NCBI GenBank assembly: GCA_009760855.2
Contig: WPIO01000006.1
Coordinates: 9,159,001-9,223,000, forward strand
Direction: 5' to 3'
DNA from: Cristatella mucedo
Taxonomy: Eukaryota > Bryozoa > Phylactolaemata > Cristatellidae
Length of the DNA: 64,000 nt
A program made the translations under genes and the position numbers. Positions within the stretch are counted from its first letter, which is position 1; the number at the start of each line of letters is the position of its first letter. The notes under the pieces were generated by a model, which saw nothing but the letters and a program-made list of their open reading frames with translations, was not told the origin of the DNA and did not search any database. This document shows positions 1 through 13,914 of the stretch, piece by piece.

Positions 1-95
1 TTTGAGTATCGCTATAGAAAACTCGACTGCCCAACACCCACTTAGTACGTGCGGCTTGGTGGAGCTAAAGAAGAAGCTACATTACACTTAACTAC
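1..95 (+). mobile_element. LINE-B: 3' tail at window edge
   Basis: CGCTATAGAAAACTCGACTG, CCAACACCCACTTAGTACGT and AGCTACATTACACTT follow the LINE-B terminal consensus. The rest of the element would lie before base 1. Confidence 0.75.
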
Positions 96-2111
96 TTTAC
101 GGGAACAAGAAGACCGAGACGTTGAATTTGGCGTTTTCTGTTTTAATGCCGAATTCCTAATGAGTAGCCAAAAAGACCCTTAAAAACGCGTTGACAGGCC
201 ATTATGCTGTGGACGCATTTACAGTGCTATTATTTAAGGGCAACACAAAATATGTGAGTCTTTGAAGGTGAGGATTAGGCATTGGGCCGAGAAGGCAAGT
301 AATCATCAAAGAATTATACACACAACTTAGATATAAGTTCATCATCGGAAAGTTTCGGGCTCGTATGTAGCATGTGTCAGAAAATTAGATTTTGTCCTAG
401 TGTAAAATATTTAAGAGATGGCATTTTCTCTGGATTGTCAAGAGGAAGCCAAATTTTCCTTGAATTTTTTTTCCATTTAGCTTCTAATATAAAAAAATAA
501 TCAAACGGTTTTTAAAAACACTAAAACACAATTGAATTACTGTGAGAGGCCACAATACTAAGTGAACATTATAGAAATAAAAGACCGCAAACCATCTCTG
601 ATGATATGTGAATAGCAGAAACAAGTTTTGGATGCACCTATAGGAAGATCGGCAATAGGTAAATAAATTTAATGTTACACACATTGCATGATCTTTATAA
701 TCAACTGCTCGGGATATGATGCAGTTTTAATTTTTTGCGTCTAAAGTTAGAAATTTAGATTATGCATTTCATTTAATGCATCGAGCAAACGCTGTAAGTC
801 GGTGTTTTTCTTGGCTGAATTGTGACAGCAGGCGACAGCGGACGGACGTGGTTTTCACGGGCTCGTCAATCCAGCAACTCATAATAAGCAAATACATACA
901 AACGCCTCGCATTTTTTATCATACTAATACAAATTTTAGCAACGGAGATCAGCTGATTCGAAAACTTCATCTTTCTATAGCTGCAAAATAGCCTCGGCGA
1001 CTATGCACCTCGGGTAACCCAGGGCAACCTAGAGTATAGAAGGGGCCAGTCGAAGAAAAGTTCGCTAGTTGACTGAGAGATTTGCGCATGCAGTACCTGC
1101 AAATCCTTCTCATTGTCATGTTAAAAATCACTGCGAGCCTTTAGTTAAGCCTAAGCTAGGCATGAAGACGCAAAATTAAAAATATTGAAACCAGTACTGC
1201 CATCGCTAAGCGTGGCCTACACTCTCCATAGGTGTCTCCAATGACTTTTTCGAAGGTGCGATATTGTGAATTCCCGAGGCCTTTGGAATGGCCGTATTGG
1301 TGATCAGAGTGATGATGCACGACAACGAAAATACAGTGTGCTGGCTCCACGCAGCGATTCACGATCCCAGCAGCTACAAACGTTGTGTGCAGCTTCCACG
1401 TCCGGTCAGAGCTAGGCCGAAAACGAAGCGCTCGTTACGGCGCTAGTCTCAGCCGATGCGTGACGAGTACCGGCGACGCCTGTGGCGAGGCTGGTTACTC
1501 GTAGATGCTGCACCAACGCACGCACGCACGCACGCCGACAGGAGCAGGAAAAAGATGGCAGCGACGAAGAGCGCTCGTACCTTAACGTATCGTGTCCGTA
1601 TCCTTAATTCATACAAACCTATTCAACAGCAGCGGGCGATTACAGGCGTTCAATGGCGGCCACGATGTACACCAATGGCTCTGCGGTCTAGAGTTCAAAT
1701 GACATCCAATGGCAGAACACCGAGTCTCAAATCCTTGCTGCCCACTTGTCTCAGGGGCGCGGCCTTTTCATGTGGCCTCGGCAATAGAACTTCGCATAAT
1801 CGCAAATAACAATTATCAGCCGTAATCTGGCTGGTTTAGATGGTGCTGCCATTTCACAGCCAGGAGCATCCAGACAACTAACTAACCGAAAGGGAATGCA
1901 GAGAGGAGATTCGGAGCTAATGGTACATTTGGGCGAGCTGGAGGTTCCATTACGAAAGAGCTAAATGCAGAGCTATACCAACCGAACCAAACGAAACTTT
2001 AACCGGTCCACCTTGCTGCCAGGCAACAGCCCAATTTCTGCTAGCCTAAAGGAATGCTATTTCAGGCATCGAGCGCTCGCCTCGAGATCCGCCAGAGCTG
2101 CAGTGTGAAAG
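96..2111. other. No recognisable gene
   Basis: Short frames only (a 117-codon frame at 1456-1809 is Arg-rich, without domain features). A small GCAC tandem run lies near 1515. No LINE or SINE match seen. Confidence 0.5.
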
Positions 2112-2290
2112 TCGTAATGACTCACTAGGTAAGGTGGTTGCTTTTCACAACCTCGGCACCGAGGTCGTGGGTTCGAATCCTGCGGTGGGTGATTCTGTAT
2201 CGCTACTACAAGGGGTGGTGATAGCCATAAAGGCTCTCCTGTCGCTATACAAAAAGAGGCTGTTAAATCAGCTAGTATTTATTTATTTTA
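2112..2290 (+). mobile_element. SINE-A: tRNA-derived SINE
   Basis: A perfect pol III B box (GGTTCGAATCC at 2170-2180) lies about 45 nt after an A-box-like CTAGGTAAGGTGG. Then comes a family body (GGTGGTGATAGCC, CTATACAAAAAGAGGCTG) and an ATTTATTTATTT tail. The same body recurs at 7.2, 14.0 and 23.4 kb. Confidence 0.85.
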
Positions 2291-3879
2291 AGACCAGTTC
2301 AAGACTATTAGCCAATGAGAACCACGTGCTGCTTGCTGGCCCCCCTCCGTCGGCAGTATATTTAGATGGCATGCACCAGTCAAGTTATCATCGTTCACTC
2401 GATTGAGTTGGTCGCGAGAACAGAACAGCATGCACGATTCTCTGGGGTTTCTCTCTGGCTCTAACTCGATTCCTAACACCGCATGCAACTATACAGGCAA
2501 TAGGCCCTCCCAACAGAGCGTCGGTATTTGCTCGTCGTCTTCACTACCAGCAACGACTTTGCAGCTCTAAAGTGACAGCTGAAAGCGTATTAATCCCGGT
2601 CAGCTTTCCCTTTTCGCCCAGTAAGTTTGTCGTTATTGTTCCTTTGAGTGCTTTGAGTGCCCGAACATGTACTATTTGGTGCATTTTACCAGCAAGTGAT
2701 CCAACTATCCTGTGGCCCTGACTGTCTTCTCGAGTGCTTTAGTTTGCCGGCTCAAGCATGATACTTATTTGCTTTTGCAGGGCTGCTTTTGCGCGCATGG
2801 TAACATGCGCGAAATTAACACCCGATTGTTGATTCTTTTCCAGAGAGTTGGAAAACGCCAGGATTGCGATTGTGTTATCTTGGACCCTATGCAAACGACC
2901 AACTTGTATTATATTTAAAATGAGATGCTATATTTTCGGATGGTTAGACGGAGGCATCACACGAAATACAGAACCAAAAGATTTCAACCAAGCTCCTAAC
3001 TCCGAAAAAATCTGAAAGCAAATACGTCGATGAGGCGGCTTGCAGTAAATTACTGTGAGGGCGTTAGGATGGCATGTCCGACGTCCTTAGTGCCCTTTGC
3101 ACTGCCTGCGTCTGCATCGTAGTCATTAATCTCAATCAGACGTGTCATAGAGACTTGCCTTCAATGTCGTGGATAGAAGCTGTCGTTCACCATTTAAATG
3201 CCCCCCGTGTCGCACTTCCTTGCTCTCTTGGCGCTGCTTCTGTGAACCAGAAATACACTGAGCCCCTCGTTATCCTGGAAAATGCGATGCCATCCTCCAG
3301 CATATCAGCAATGTTGACGCCATCGGCAATGTGCCCACAGTTTTTCGTTGTTTACTCTTGCAACTCGAGGCGACGGCGCAGAGTGGTTAGACTACAGGAA
3401 CCGAGGAGGGCACACTCGGTAGACTGAACGAGATCCGTGTATGTGGTCCGATTAGCGGAATTTGGAAAACGGATACAAGCAAGAGGCCGAGAGACAAATG
3501 AGTCTTAAGAGTGTACAGAACGAACAAATGGGATTCAATAACAAGCCAAAGAGCATAGGATTGCAGCAATACAAAATCCTGCAAAAGATGAAAGAAGTAC
3601 GAGAGTACCTTACGACGTACGTGGTCTGGCGATGTCTGCAAGTTATACCAGTGCAAGAAATCCGCACGAATACATCACGGCAAAGAGAAGAGACGGGGCT
3701 TAGGTTGAAAACGGAGTCAACACGTCGTGGTGAAAAAAAGGAGACGTTTCTTTATTTAGTAGCCTTGGCGGCGAAAACCCAGCCTAGTTCGGACGATACA
3801 GAATTGCCTGCAGAATGTCTCGAACCCACTACCTGAGTCATGAAGATTATGCGCCTAGCAACGGCTAAGATATGGGCAG
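2291..3879. other. No recognisable gene
   Basis: Overlapping short frames on both strands at 3074-3836, no conserved motifs. Nothing else seen. Confidence 0.5.
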
Positions 3880-4440
3880 AGTAATGATAATGTATTTCCA
3901 CGGCGCTGTCAGAAACTTAATCTCATATCAGGCACTTTACAGATGTCATAAAGAAAGCATGACCAAATTATTAGTAGTAGCATTCGCAATCCTATCAAAT
4001 TGCTATGTGTGATATGCACAAGGTCAAATTTTAGATATATTAGTAGTAGCAATAACAGTGTCAACACGCATAAGCACACATGGACGAATCACAAGGAATC
4101 ACTAAACGCCGTCATAAACAGGTGTGCTTTCAGCTTCTTTTAAAATTTCGTCGTGTCACTGGATTTTGTGACGTCAGTCTTGAGGGAGTTCCAGGCTTTG
4201 GGAACATACAAACTAAAGGCACGGTCACCAAAGATTTTCAGGTCATTCAGCGTCATTTAATTTTGAGAGGGTTTGCTGCCATCCTTGTGTAGATGTCAGC
4301 AATACATGCAGTAAGGGTGTATAAAGAAGGTCACAAGTTGTAAGGCTGCGAGGGATCAATGAAAAGGTACAACTGAGTGTCATCTGCATAGAAATGAAAG
4401 CCTAAATTCTACGTGGCGATCACATTGGTAAGAGGGGGAG
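3880..4440 (-). mobile_element. LINE-A: rearranged antisense relic
   Basis: Antisense 3'UTR at 3880-4100, then antisense coding end (GGGAGTTCCAGGCTTTGGGA at about 4182). A further antisense YADD region follows at 4362-4395 (reverse of GGCTTTCATTTCTATGCAGA). The coding part between them is deleted. Confidence 0.72.
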
Positions 4441-4639
4441 TATAAGAGAGAACCAATCCACTTTTAAACTATATTCGCAATTATTTATCGCTGGCTTTAA
4501 AAACCAGATCCTTAGCAGTCAGGTCACAGTTCTTAAAAGTCTCTGAAGGCTGCTGTGCGTATTTTTTTACTAAAAGCTACTACGGGCATCAAGCTGCTAA
4601 TTCTTACGTGCTAAGAATTAAATGAAATGTTGTTCATAC

Positions 4640-4755
4640 ATTTTATAGATCGTATTGCCTTTGCAGCAAATGTAAAGTACCTAGAAAGAGATTGAGTTCT
4701 CTGAGGGTGCTTTATCAAGTGCGTTATTATTATTATTGTTATTATTATAGCACCT
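4640..4755 (+). mobile_element. LINE-A: terminal 3' piece
   Basis: CCTTTGCAGCAAATGTAAAG, then GAGATTGAGTTCTCTGAGGG, then a TTATTATTATTGTTATTATT tail. Only the last about 115 nt of the element are present. Confidence 0.82.
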
Positions 4756-5936
4756 AGGCTTTTCAATATGCCTTATACAGATGTGAGAATTCTGCTGCGC
4801 ACTCCAAAGGGACCGTTTGCCATAACATAATTTGACATTTCAGGATTGTAGTTCATCAAGCTGTCTTTCGAATCTTTTGTTTTCTATTACTCCGACAGGG
4901 CTGCTACTAGTGGCAGTAATATGTTGACCCACAGATAGAGAGTCCTCTTTTATCTCAGATTTTTTTTATCTAATTTCGATTCCGTGTGTAAGAAATTAAT
5001 TTTTCCTCTTTAAAAAGGTTTTTTAAAAATTGATCTTAACAACTTAGCTGAAGCCGGATATCGTGCACTGACTGACTTAGTTTGTCTTGTGGGTCGTGTG
5101 CACGTCCCTACTCACAAAAGGGGTAGCACACTCCATCAATTATTCTCTCAGAACTGTATGCTGTTACTTCCTTTTTTACCGAGTTCTGCTAATCTCATCG
5201 CATACGGATCTCATTCAGTCTGCAATGTGTGCCCTCTTCGGCAAATGAAGTCACCTGTAAATCACGAAATCTGAAGACTACTTACATTGATGCTGTCCGC
5301 GCGAGTACATCTTCTGTGCCCCAGCTGCTCAGTCCCCATTCCAACTTGTCACCATTGGTAGAATGCTACCACATCACATAATGTGCATGCTAGCAGACAC
5401 GCTTCACGAGTTTGCACCTCTAACTACGCCCACTGTACGCCCTCACCCAGACGGCCTACGGTTTAATGCAGACAACAAAATAGTTATGCCTACTAAGCGC
5501 AATCTTGAGAAAGCATACACAAAATCGGGGTTGACGTAAGATTCTATTGACAGGCAAACCGGAACTACTACTGATCATGACAATCGATCATAGTAAAGGC
5601 CCAAGTTTAGCCTCCGAAAACATATTGTTGAATCATGTATGCACAATCAAAAAATGCTGCTGTCTGAAAATCACCTTCTGCTTAACCTCTCGCCCACCTT
5701 AGCTCTTTACCTAGTGATCCTTGTAGTGATCTAGTTGATCGCTCTTCTAGATTCTTTGTCAGTTAAGATAGACTATATTCCGATAGTCCATCCCTAGGAT
5801 AATAGAATTCCTTGTAGACTCCTGTCAGTTAATTCCATTCAGCACTTCTATATCTGCATCAAGACGGTCATAAGGGACCACATTCAGAAATTCATCTCCC
5901 AGTCTAGTAATGCTAGTTCTTTAGTCATCTAGACCA
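4756..5936. other. No recognisable gene
   Basis: AT-rich, only one frame over 60 codons. Probably old repeat sequence, not matched to any family here. Confidence 0.45.
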
Positions 5937-6207
5937 TGTTGTGTGCGCCTGTCGCTTCTCGGCCGCTGATGAATGCCCCGCCTGCGGCGGGCGGTTGAGC
6001 CAGTGACTCGATCCAGCCTTTGACGTAAGCATGTGGCCCATCACAGATGCACCCCCTTACCTGTGGTGAGTCAGCCCCCCTTCCAGCTCGTATATGTACC
6101 CGCTGGGGGAATAAAGATAGAGTCTCGTTCACCGCTCACGTTCGCCCGCTCGTGTCTTCGTAAGACTCCATTAGAACAGCCACCGCCGGAGACACTGTCA
6201 CATAACA
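5937..6207 (+). mobile_element. Solo-LTR-like repeat, copy 1
   Basis: Starts TGTTGTGTGCG. It contains an AATAAA at about 6110 followed by GAGTCTCGTTCACCG and AAGACTCCATTAGAACAGCC, and ends near GACACTGTCA. It is about 270 nt and colinear with 18319-18582. The TG start, polyadenylation signal and C-rich end fit an LTR. No internal element is attached. Confidence 0.55.
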
Positions 6208-6494
6208 ACCATATTCGGACTGTCCTACTTCTACGATTGATCTGCTGCTGCCATGAATAACTAACAAAATAATTATGTCCTTAGCCTCAGATCCTGCAAC
6301 AGAACCTTTCGTAAAGGCTGTTGTTAGGCGACAAATAAAGAAAGCAACACTCTGCCAGGAGGGCTTGAGCAACCTCCGTTCAGTCTCGCTCCTACCGTTC
6401 CTATCAAAGACACCGAAATAAGTTGTGGAAGACCAACTGAACTCTTGTATTGAGACATCAAAAATTAGCAAGCAAGTTCTAGAAAGATTTTAGA

Positions 6495-8085
6495 ACTAAT
6501 CACTTCATAGAGTCAGCATTTCTTAGGGTGTATAGCGACCTTCTCAGGAAAGGAAACTTACGTCAAGTCTTTCTGCTTGTTTTACTTACCTTTTGGGAGC
6601 GTTGGATATTATTGATCACCAAGTGCTGCTCCAGTGCCTTTCATTTCGTCTAAGCATCACTGGGACTGCACTGCAATGGTTCAGGTCCTCACTTAGTGAG
6701 AGGCACTGGAATATTGTGTGATGTGAACTGACAAAGATCATCACTGGGAACCGAGGAACCTGTGAGAAGTATAGAGTACCTTAGGGCTCTGTTATCGGTC
6801 CCTTTCTTTTCACGGTTTATACTCCCCCCCCCCTTTCGGATGTGATTGCCAGGCACAATCCAAGCATTCACTTCTATGTATATGATACTTAGTTATACCT
6901 TTGCTTTTATCTCAGCCCGCCCTCCAGCACGTCGAATTCTCTCAACTCCCTTGCTGCATGTACTGCTGAAGCCCGCACTTAGATGGCAGACATCTTATTT
7001 AAATTTACTGACAATAAAACAAACTTGATAGTTATAGGCAAGCCAAGTGTGGCTCTAAAATTTGAAAAAATAACGCTCAAAATTGGCTCTACCATTTATC
7101 TCCTGTTGCATCTGTAAGACATCTATATGACCGGTTCCAAAGTGACCTTTCGTTAGACGACCACATCAGCTCCACAGACAAGCTTGCCTACGTTCAGCTA
7201 CATAACCTTGCTAACATTTGGGCTTGCTTAGACAGGGATACTAAAGCGGGTACCTTTTAAAACCTCGGCATGAGGTCATAAGTTCAAATTATGTGGCAGG
7301 CATTCCTTTATTGCAGCTGCAAAGGTTGGTGATAGCCTTCATGGGTCTGCTGTCACTAAGCAAAAGAGGCTATTGAATCAGTTGGTATTTTTTGAGATCA
7401 AAACTTGTCCATGCATTTGTGACATTCCGTCTCGCCTTTTGTAACTCACTGCTTGCTGGTCTACTGGCCTGTGCAATCAGGTGCTTACGATTAGTGCACA
7501 GCTCTACATTTAGGTAATCGTGAACGTTGCAGTGGCCACATCACGCCACTTCTCGCCGACCTGCACGGGCTCTCAGTCAAGCCACTTCAAGGTTCTGTCA
7601 CTCACTTTTAGCTCCTTTCATTTTTTTTTAGCTCAAATCTACCTATCGGATCTACTCCTTCACCAGGCTAAGCATCGTACCATAGGCTTTTCTTAATCTA
7701 ATTGCTAATCTACACCTCGTAAAAACCTCGAATCCGATTTGGAGACCGTGCCTTCAGTTCGTATGCTCCCAAAGCCTTAATCTCACTCCCGACTTCCGTC
7801 ATGCATTTCCCAAACATGGGGCGACATTTAAAAACTAGTTAAAGTGCGCCTATTTACCACAGCATTTGGTGGATCCTTGAGATTCGTCCTTTGTGTGCTT
7901 TTGCATGCTGGATCTGTGCATGCTGCCACAAACCATTTTTTATTTTGACCATGCCATATCACCTTTAACAATGTTATACTTGTTGGTAATGTGCATGCTA
8001 CAAGTAACCATGCGTTCTAAACAGCATCTGTAAAGTTCCTGAGGGCACTATACTAATATATTACTAATAAATATTAATTATTATT
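6495..8085 (+). mobile_element. LINE-A: old, near full RT-length relic with a nested SINE
   Basis: Recognisable from the HSTESAxLRV region (CTAATCACTTCATAGAGTCA) through the YADD region (CACTTCTATGTATATGATAC, catalytic codons decayed), the KTHL end and the GCAAxTGTAAAG-type 3'UTR, to an AT-rich tail. Many stops and frameshifts. A SINE-A copy at 7242-7398 interrupts it within the segment that reads KDTTSKLVHAF in intact copies. Confidence 0.82.
7242..7398 (+). mobile_element. SINE-A: copy nested in LINE-A
   Basis: ACCTCGGCATGAGGTCATAA, a decayed B box (AGTTCAAATTA), TTGGTGATAGCCTTCA and AAAAGAGGCTATTGAATCAG match SINE-A. LINE-A coding sequence continues on both sides. Confidence 0.8.
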
Positions 8086-8654
8086 GGTTTAGGTCAGTAA
8101 TGATGGTTATGCAATGAGACGCACTGGAAAATTGGCAACCATCTTTGGAGTTGCAGATCGCTAGCAGATGCCAGCACTCCTGAATCTCCAAAAGTCATAT
8201 CGACTAATTCTTGCCGTTGAGTTTCTGATACGTCAACTTTATCCTTTTGCTATCTTTAATGCATGACGGGCAAATGGAATAACTCGATGTCAAAAAGTTG
8301 AATACTATCGAAGACACTTGGCTACTCTCGTCGTCAGAGCAGCATTAAAAACTTGATCGCTTCGCCCTTGTACCGACCAGTTACGGACATGGTTGGACGA
8401 AACTACCGCGAATTATCTTAGGATAACGAAGGCTTCCTTGTCTACGCTATACGTCTTGCACACGTCAGGCAGTGTTAGACGATAGCAGTTGAACGACCTC
8501 ACATGGACCCTTCCAGATCACTAGCGCAGGTGTATAGCCACAAGAGACCTCAGAGTGCATAGCAAGATTTTCAGTTCTTTGTGGTACTATGCAACACAAT
8601 TTTTATTATTCTATATACATAAAGTGAGAAATGAGTCCATTATTGGCTCCGGCA
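8086..8654. other. No recognisable gene
   Basis: Between a LINE-A relic and a LINE-B 3' end. No coding or repeat signal seen. Confidence 0.45.
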
Positions 8655-9125
8655 GCATATTTCCTATGGAATCTGCACGAAATCAAGGTTAGCTCCTGCG
8701 TACCTAGCTGAACTGTTGCACCAGTTTCAGCCTGTTCGCGCACTCAGGTCATGTGTGGACTATAAATTAGATGTTCCATTCCTTAGCTTAAATATTGTTG
8801 GCGACAGAAGCTTTAGCTCTAGAGGTCTTAGACTGTGGAACTCGCTTCCACAATTCTTACGCAACGACAACTACTCTCCTGCTGCCGACTATGGCTCATC
8901 CTTTTCAGCGGTCCTGAGCTGCTACTTCCATGCTACTCACTACCTCAACTGCTCTCCTGACTCTGCTATGCTTGACACTTTCTCTTTGTTGCGTGGGACG
9001 AAGTATGTTGGCTATCGAATGCGTACCGAAAGCTGCTTAGGCTGTGAGTGCGCTATGCAAAACTCTCCTGCTTAACACCCACATAGTCTTTATGGCTTTT
9101 TGGAGTTACAGACGGAGATACATTG
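8655..9125 (+). mobile_element. LINE-B: 3' end relic
   Basis: An open remnant 8716-9075 reads [32 protein letters not shown] and RTESCLGCECAMQNSPA, the LINE-B C-terminus, followed by ACACCCACATAGTCTTTATG and GGAGATACATT. A LINE-A fragment follows immediately. Confidence 0.88.
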
Positions 9126-9957
9126 CTGTTCCAAAATGACCGTTCATTAAACGACGATCACATCAGCTCCACAGTCAAGTCTGCCTACTTTCAGCTACAT
9201 AACATTGCTTAAAATTTGGATTTTTTCGATAGGGATACCATATCTAAATTGGCCCATGCAATTGAGACATCCTGTTACGACTTCTGTAACTCGGTGCTTG
9301 CTGATCTTCCGGCCAGTGCATCTTCAGGCGCTTACAAATGGTGCGAAACTCAGCCCCGCTCGGCGGGTCTGTCGTAAGCGTCGCAGTTGCCACATCACAC
9401 CACTTTTCGGCATCGACCTGCACTGACTCTCACTCAAGCAACGCATCGACTTTAAGGCTCTGTGACTCACTTTCATGTCCATCCATTCTTTGGCTCCAGC
9501 CTACCTATTAGATCTACTCAACCACCAGGCTAAATAAACATCGTACCACCCACTTTTTGGAATCTAATTGTTTACCTATACCTAGTTCGAACCTCAAATC
9601 CTCTGGAGATCAAGCCTTTAGTTCATATGCTCCCAAAGCCTGGAACTCACTCTTACGACTTTCGTCACATTACCTGGCGTGACTACATTTAACAAGAAGC
9701 TAAAAACGCATCTGTTTATTACAGCATTTAGTGGCTCCTTGTGATTCATCCTGTGTCTGCTTATGCATGCTGACACTGTACATACTGCCACTAACCATAT
9801 TTGCATCCTGATCCTATGCATGTCACCTCTAACCATGTTATGCTTGTTTTCATTGAGCATCTATCCCTAACCACCTGATCTCGGTTCCTATGCAGGACAT
9901 TTAAAGTGCCTAGAAAGAGAATGAGTTCTCTGGGGTGCTATAATAAATTTATTATTA
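9126..9957 (+). mobile_element. LINE-A: 5'-truncated relic
   Basis: Begins at the segment equivalent to FQSDLSLDDHISSTVKSAYF, runs through the C-terminus and 3'UTR (AAAGTGCCTAGAAAGAGAAT), and ends at ATTATT. It follows directly on the 3' tail of a LINE-B copy. Degenerate, no open frame. Confidence 0.82.
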
Positions 9958-10710
9958 TATTCACTATTTTTGCCCCAATTGTTATACTATCCCTTAGTAA
10001 TCCTATGCTTGGCAATGTCAGTGGATTTAATTCCAGTGCGGGCAAGCCAGAAGCCCCCTCCAGGCTGTGCTGCTCAGTTTGACGAGAATTAACTTGTTAA
10101 CGGCTGTTCGTTTTGCCCGCAACACAGTGAATGCAGTTGAATGTTTCATGCAATCAAAAGACGCGAAGCTAATTTTCAATTGGCTTTCGGCTGAGAGGAG
10201 TAGTTTATGGCGTTGACCGAGTCAACTGCACACGACTGCATTGGATTGCAAGAGAATGCCAATGTACGACTTTGGGAAATGTTTGCGTGTGGGTATACCT
10301 TTGATAGAGTGCAATCAAATAGGCATTCAAAGATGAACGGTCGTACTTCCGCTTTTCAGGTCGACGGTCGCTTCTCGTCGATTGAAGCTGACTTGCATAC
10401 GGGTCATGGGCATGGACCTCGGCAACCCATTAGCCAGACAAAGAGAATCAGCCCTCAACCTCAAAATTGGATAAGCTTACTTTAATCGTACTTAATTGAT
10501 ACACGAATCCGAGGACTGTAACAGTCAACAGAAAAGCGAAGCCATGACGGTCGAAGGCTAGTTGTAGGCACTCAGCCCGATTCTCACTCGAACGTACCCA
10601 GCACTTTTCACCGGATCCTGCCGGAATTGAGTTACCCCTTTCGGAACGGTCTCTGGGATCTTTAGCCATTAACCGCGAGCCCACATATCATGATTACAGC
10701 TTAAGAGCCC
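9958..10710. other. No recognisable gene
   Basis: A 92-codon frame at 10207-10485 without recognisable features. Otherwise unassigned. Confidence 0.45.
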
Positions 10711-12117
<1,407 letters not shown>

Positions 12118-12825
12118 TTAGCATTGTTGTTTGAAGTGCTCTTGCCAACAGTTGTAGGTGGTTGTGACACATAGGCGGCCCTTAGAATTCGAGGCTTTAT
12201 TTTTGTCAGCGTGTTCGACTTTCGTATGTCCTGCCTTGCTAGTAATTCGGTATGTTACCGGGCCTAGCACAGATTCGATAAGCCAGCCACTGATCCACTG
12301 TGCTGCGAGCTCATCTCGGGGCACCGAGGCTTTCAGCCATACTGGGTCACCGGCTTCGAAAAAGTTGCCATAATCTGCGATGCCATGGGTAGTCGCATGT
12401 TTGGCTATATGTCTGTCCACAACCTCCAGTTGTTCAGCTAGCCTTGCTGTCCGACTGCCATGGTAGGCATTCGGTAGAAGTCCTTCGGTTTGGATTGCAT
12501 CATTGTGGCAGAACGACGGCCGCCGTCCAACAGGAGTTCGAATGGGCTGTAGCCTGTGGAAGTGTGTGGTGGTTCTGTATGCATACAGTAACAGGAGCAG
12601 GCTGCCCTCCCATTGGCCGGGTGTAATCTCACATGTTGTTCGCAGCATGGCCAGTAGTTCACGCGAGAAAACCATTCCATCACCTTGAGGGTGGTACGGT
12701 GTGGTGTGCAATTTAGTCACACCAGAGTCCTGGCAAAGCCTGTGCACCAATTCACTTTCGAAATTAGTTCCTTGATCGGAGTGCAGACGCCGAGGGAATC
12801 CAAACCTGGCGAATATTGGCAGCAA
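12118..12825 (-). mobile_element. Ty3/Gypsy integrase core, inactive
   Basis: A 235-codon open remnant on the minus strand reads FGFPRRLHSDQGTNFESELV (second catalytic Asp) and HTTPYHPQGDGMV. The catalytic Glu segment (usually VERxNR) is shortened to VFSREL, so the Glu is lost. LLLYAYRTTTH follows, then a frameshift, with STGYSPFELLLDGG readable in another frame. A GPVTYRI-type C-terminal (chromodomain-proximal) segment then continues. It is a relic of an LTR retrotransposon pol gene. Confidence 0.85.
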
Positions 12826-13150
12826 CGCCGAATCGCCAACTGCTTCTGCTGTTTGACGTCGCAGTGCTACAGAAATGCAGTACCTTCAAGTCGATGAAGA
12901 TGGCTCGTATTTCAACCCTGCGTCCTATGTGCACACCGATCGCTGGTCGCATACCACGACATTGCGTCATTTGCTGACGGGTGTGCCACTCCAGATACGA
13001 GTATGGATGCCTCGATATCTATTGACGAACTGTGAAACAGCTGGCTGCCAACGAGGTCAATTGGCTGCTGCCGATATTCTATTACCGATGCAGCAGCTAG
13101 AGCCCTCCTTATTGTGCTGTAGCCAACATTGTCGAAGTTGCCATTCACTC
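12826..13150 (-). mobile_element. Ty3/Gypsy flanking remnant upstream of the integrase core
   Basis: Minus-strand frames here (RAIFIDLKVLHF, IEYRQQPIDLVGSQL) are degenerate but contiguous with the integrase. The first resembles the decayed first-Asp segment (xDxK). No RT or protease was found. Confidence 0.45.
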
Positions 13151-13914
13151 ATCTCGAGATCGAATTCCAGCCATCTTCAAGAAGCCGTTCAAAAAGGATC
13201 GGGATTTATGCAGCGAAGGGTAGATTTCCGGTCGTCCAGCTGCATCCGACTTCCGAACCTCAAACCGCCTGCTTCGAGGGACGAGTGGACCTGGCGGCGA
13301 CGGCGAATCTCTCGTCACCGCAGCCGCCGCCGCCGCCGCCGCCGCCGCCAGGGCCCAGACCCGCGTGGGCGGCGGTGCTCTCAGAATCAGGATTGGGTCG
13401 CTATCCATAATTTCGCGTGCGTAGTCAGGCCGACCTCGTGGCAGAAGAATCTTGGCCGGTCGAGGCACAGCGAGCAATGTCCTACTGCCTGAGTGGTGGG
13501 CGATTCCGGATGTCTCTGAATTCGCGAGATCGACCGCCTCTCGGACGCACATGGTCGATAATCGCAATTCACCAAGTATGCAGCCCTACGTGGATCGAGG
13601 CCCAACTAGGTCTCTATCAGAGAGGTTAAAACTCGACCTGCACTACCACGGTCAAGTTCGAAATGCAAAGGACCTCACTTCGATGCGAGGAGGAAAGTGG
13701 ACAAGCACTCTGCAGCTTTAGAACAGCAGTACAGTCGTTGACTTTCCCAGACGCGAGCAGGCGAGTAGGTGGCTCGATCGCCTTTTTCCCATACTCGCAC
13801 CTCCGCTGCCGCCCAGCGCACTGCCGTGGGGCATTCCCCTACTACGGAACTAACAGTGGCGGACCGCGCTTCCGGCTGAGACTGGACCTCAGTCTGACTC
13901 TCTTGCAATGGGCG
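13151..13914. other. GC-rich, no recognisable gene
   Basis: Overlapping frames on both strands around a CCG repeat. No conserved domain seen. Confidence 0.4.
13322..13350. repeat. CCG repeat
   Basis: Nine to ten CCG units in GC-rich sequence upstream of the Gypsy relic. Confidence 0.9.
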
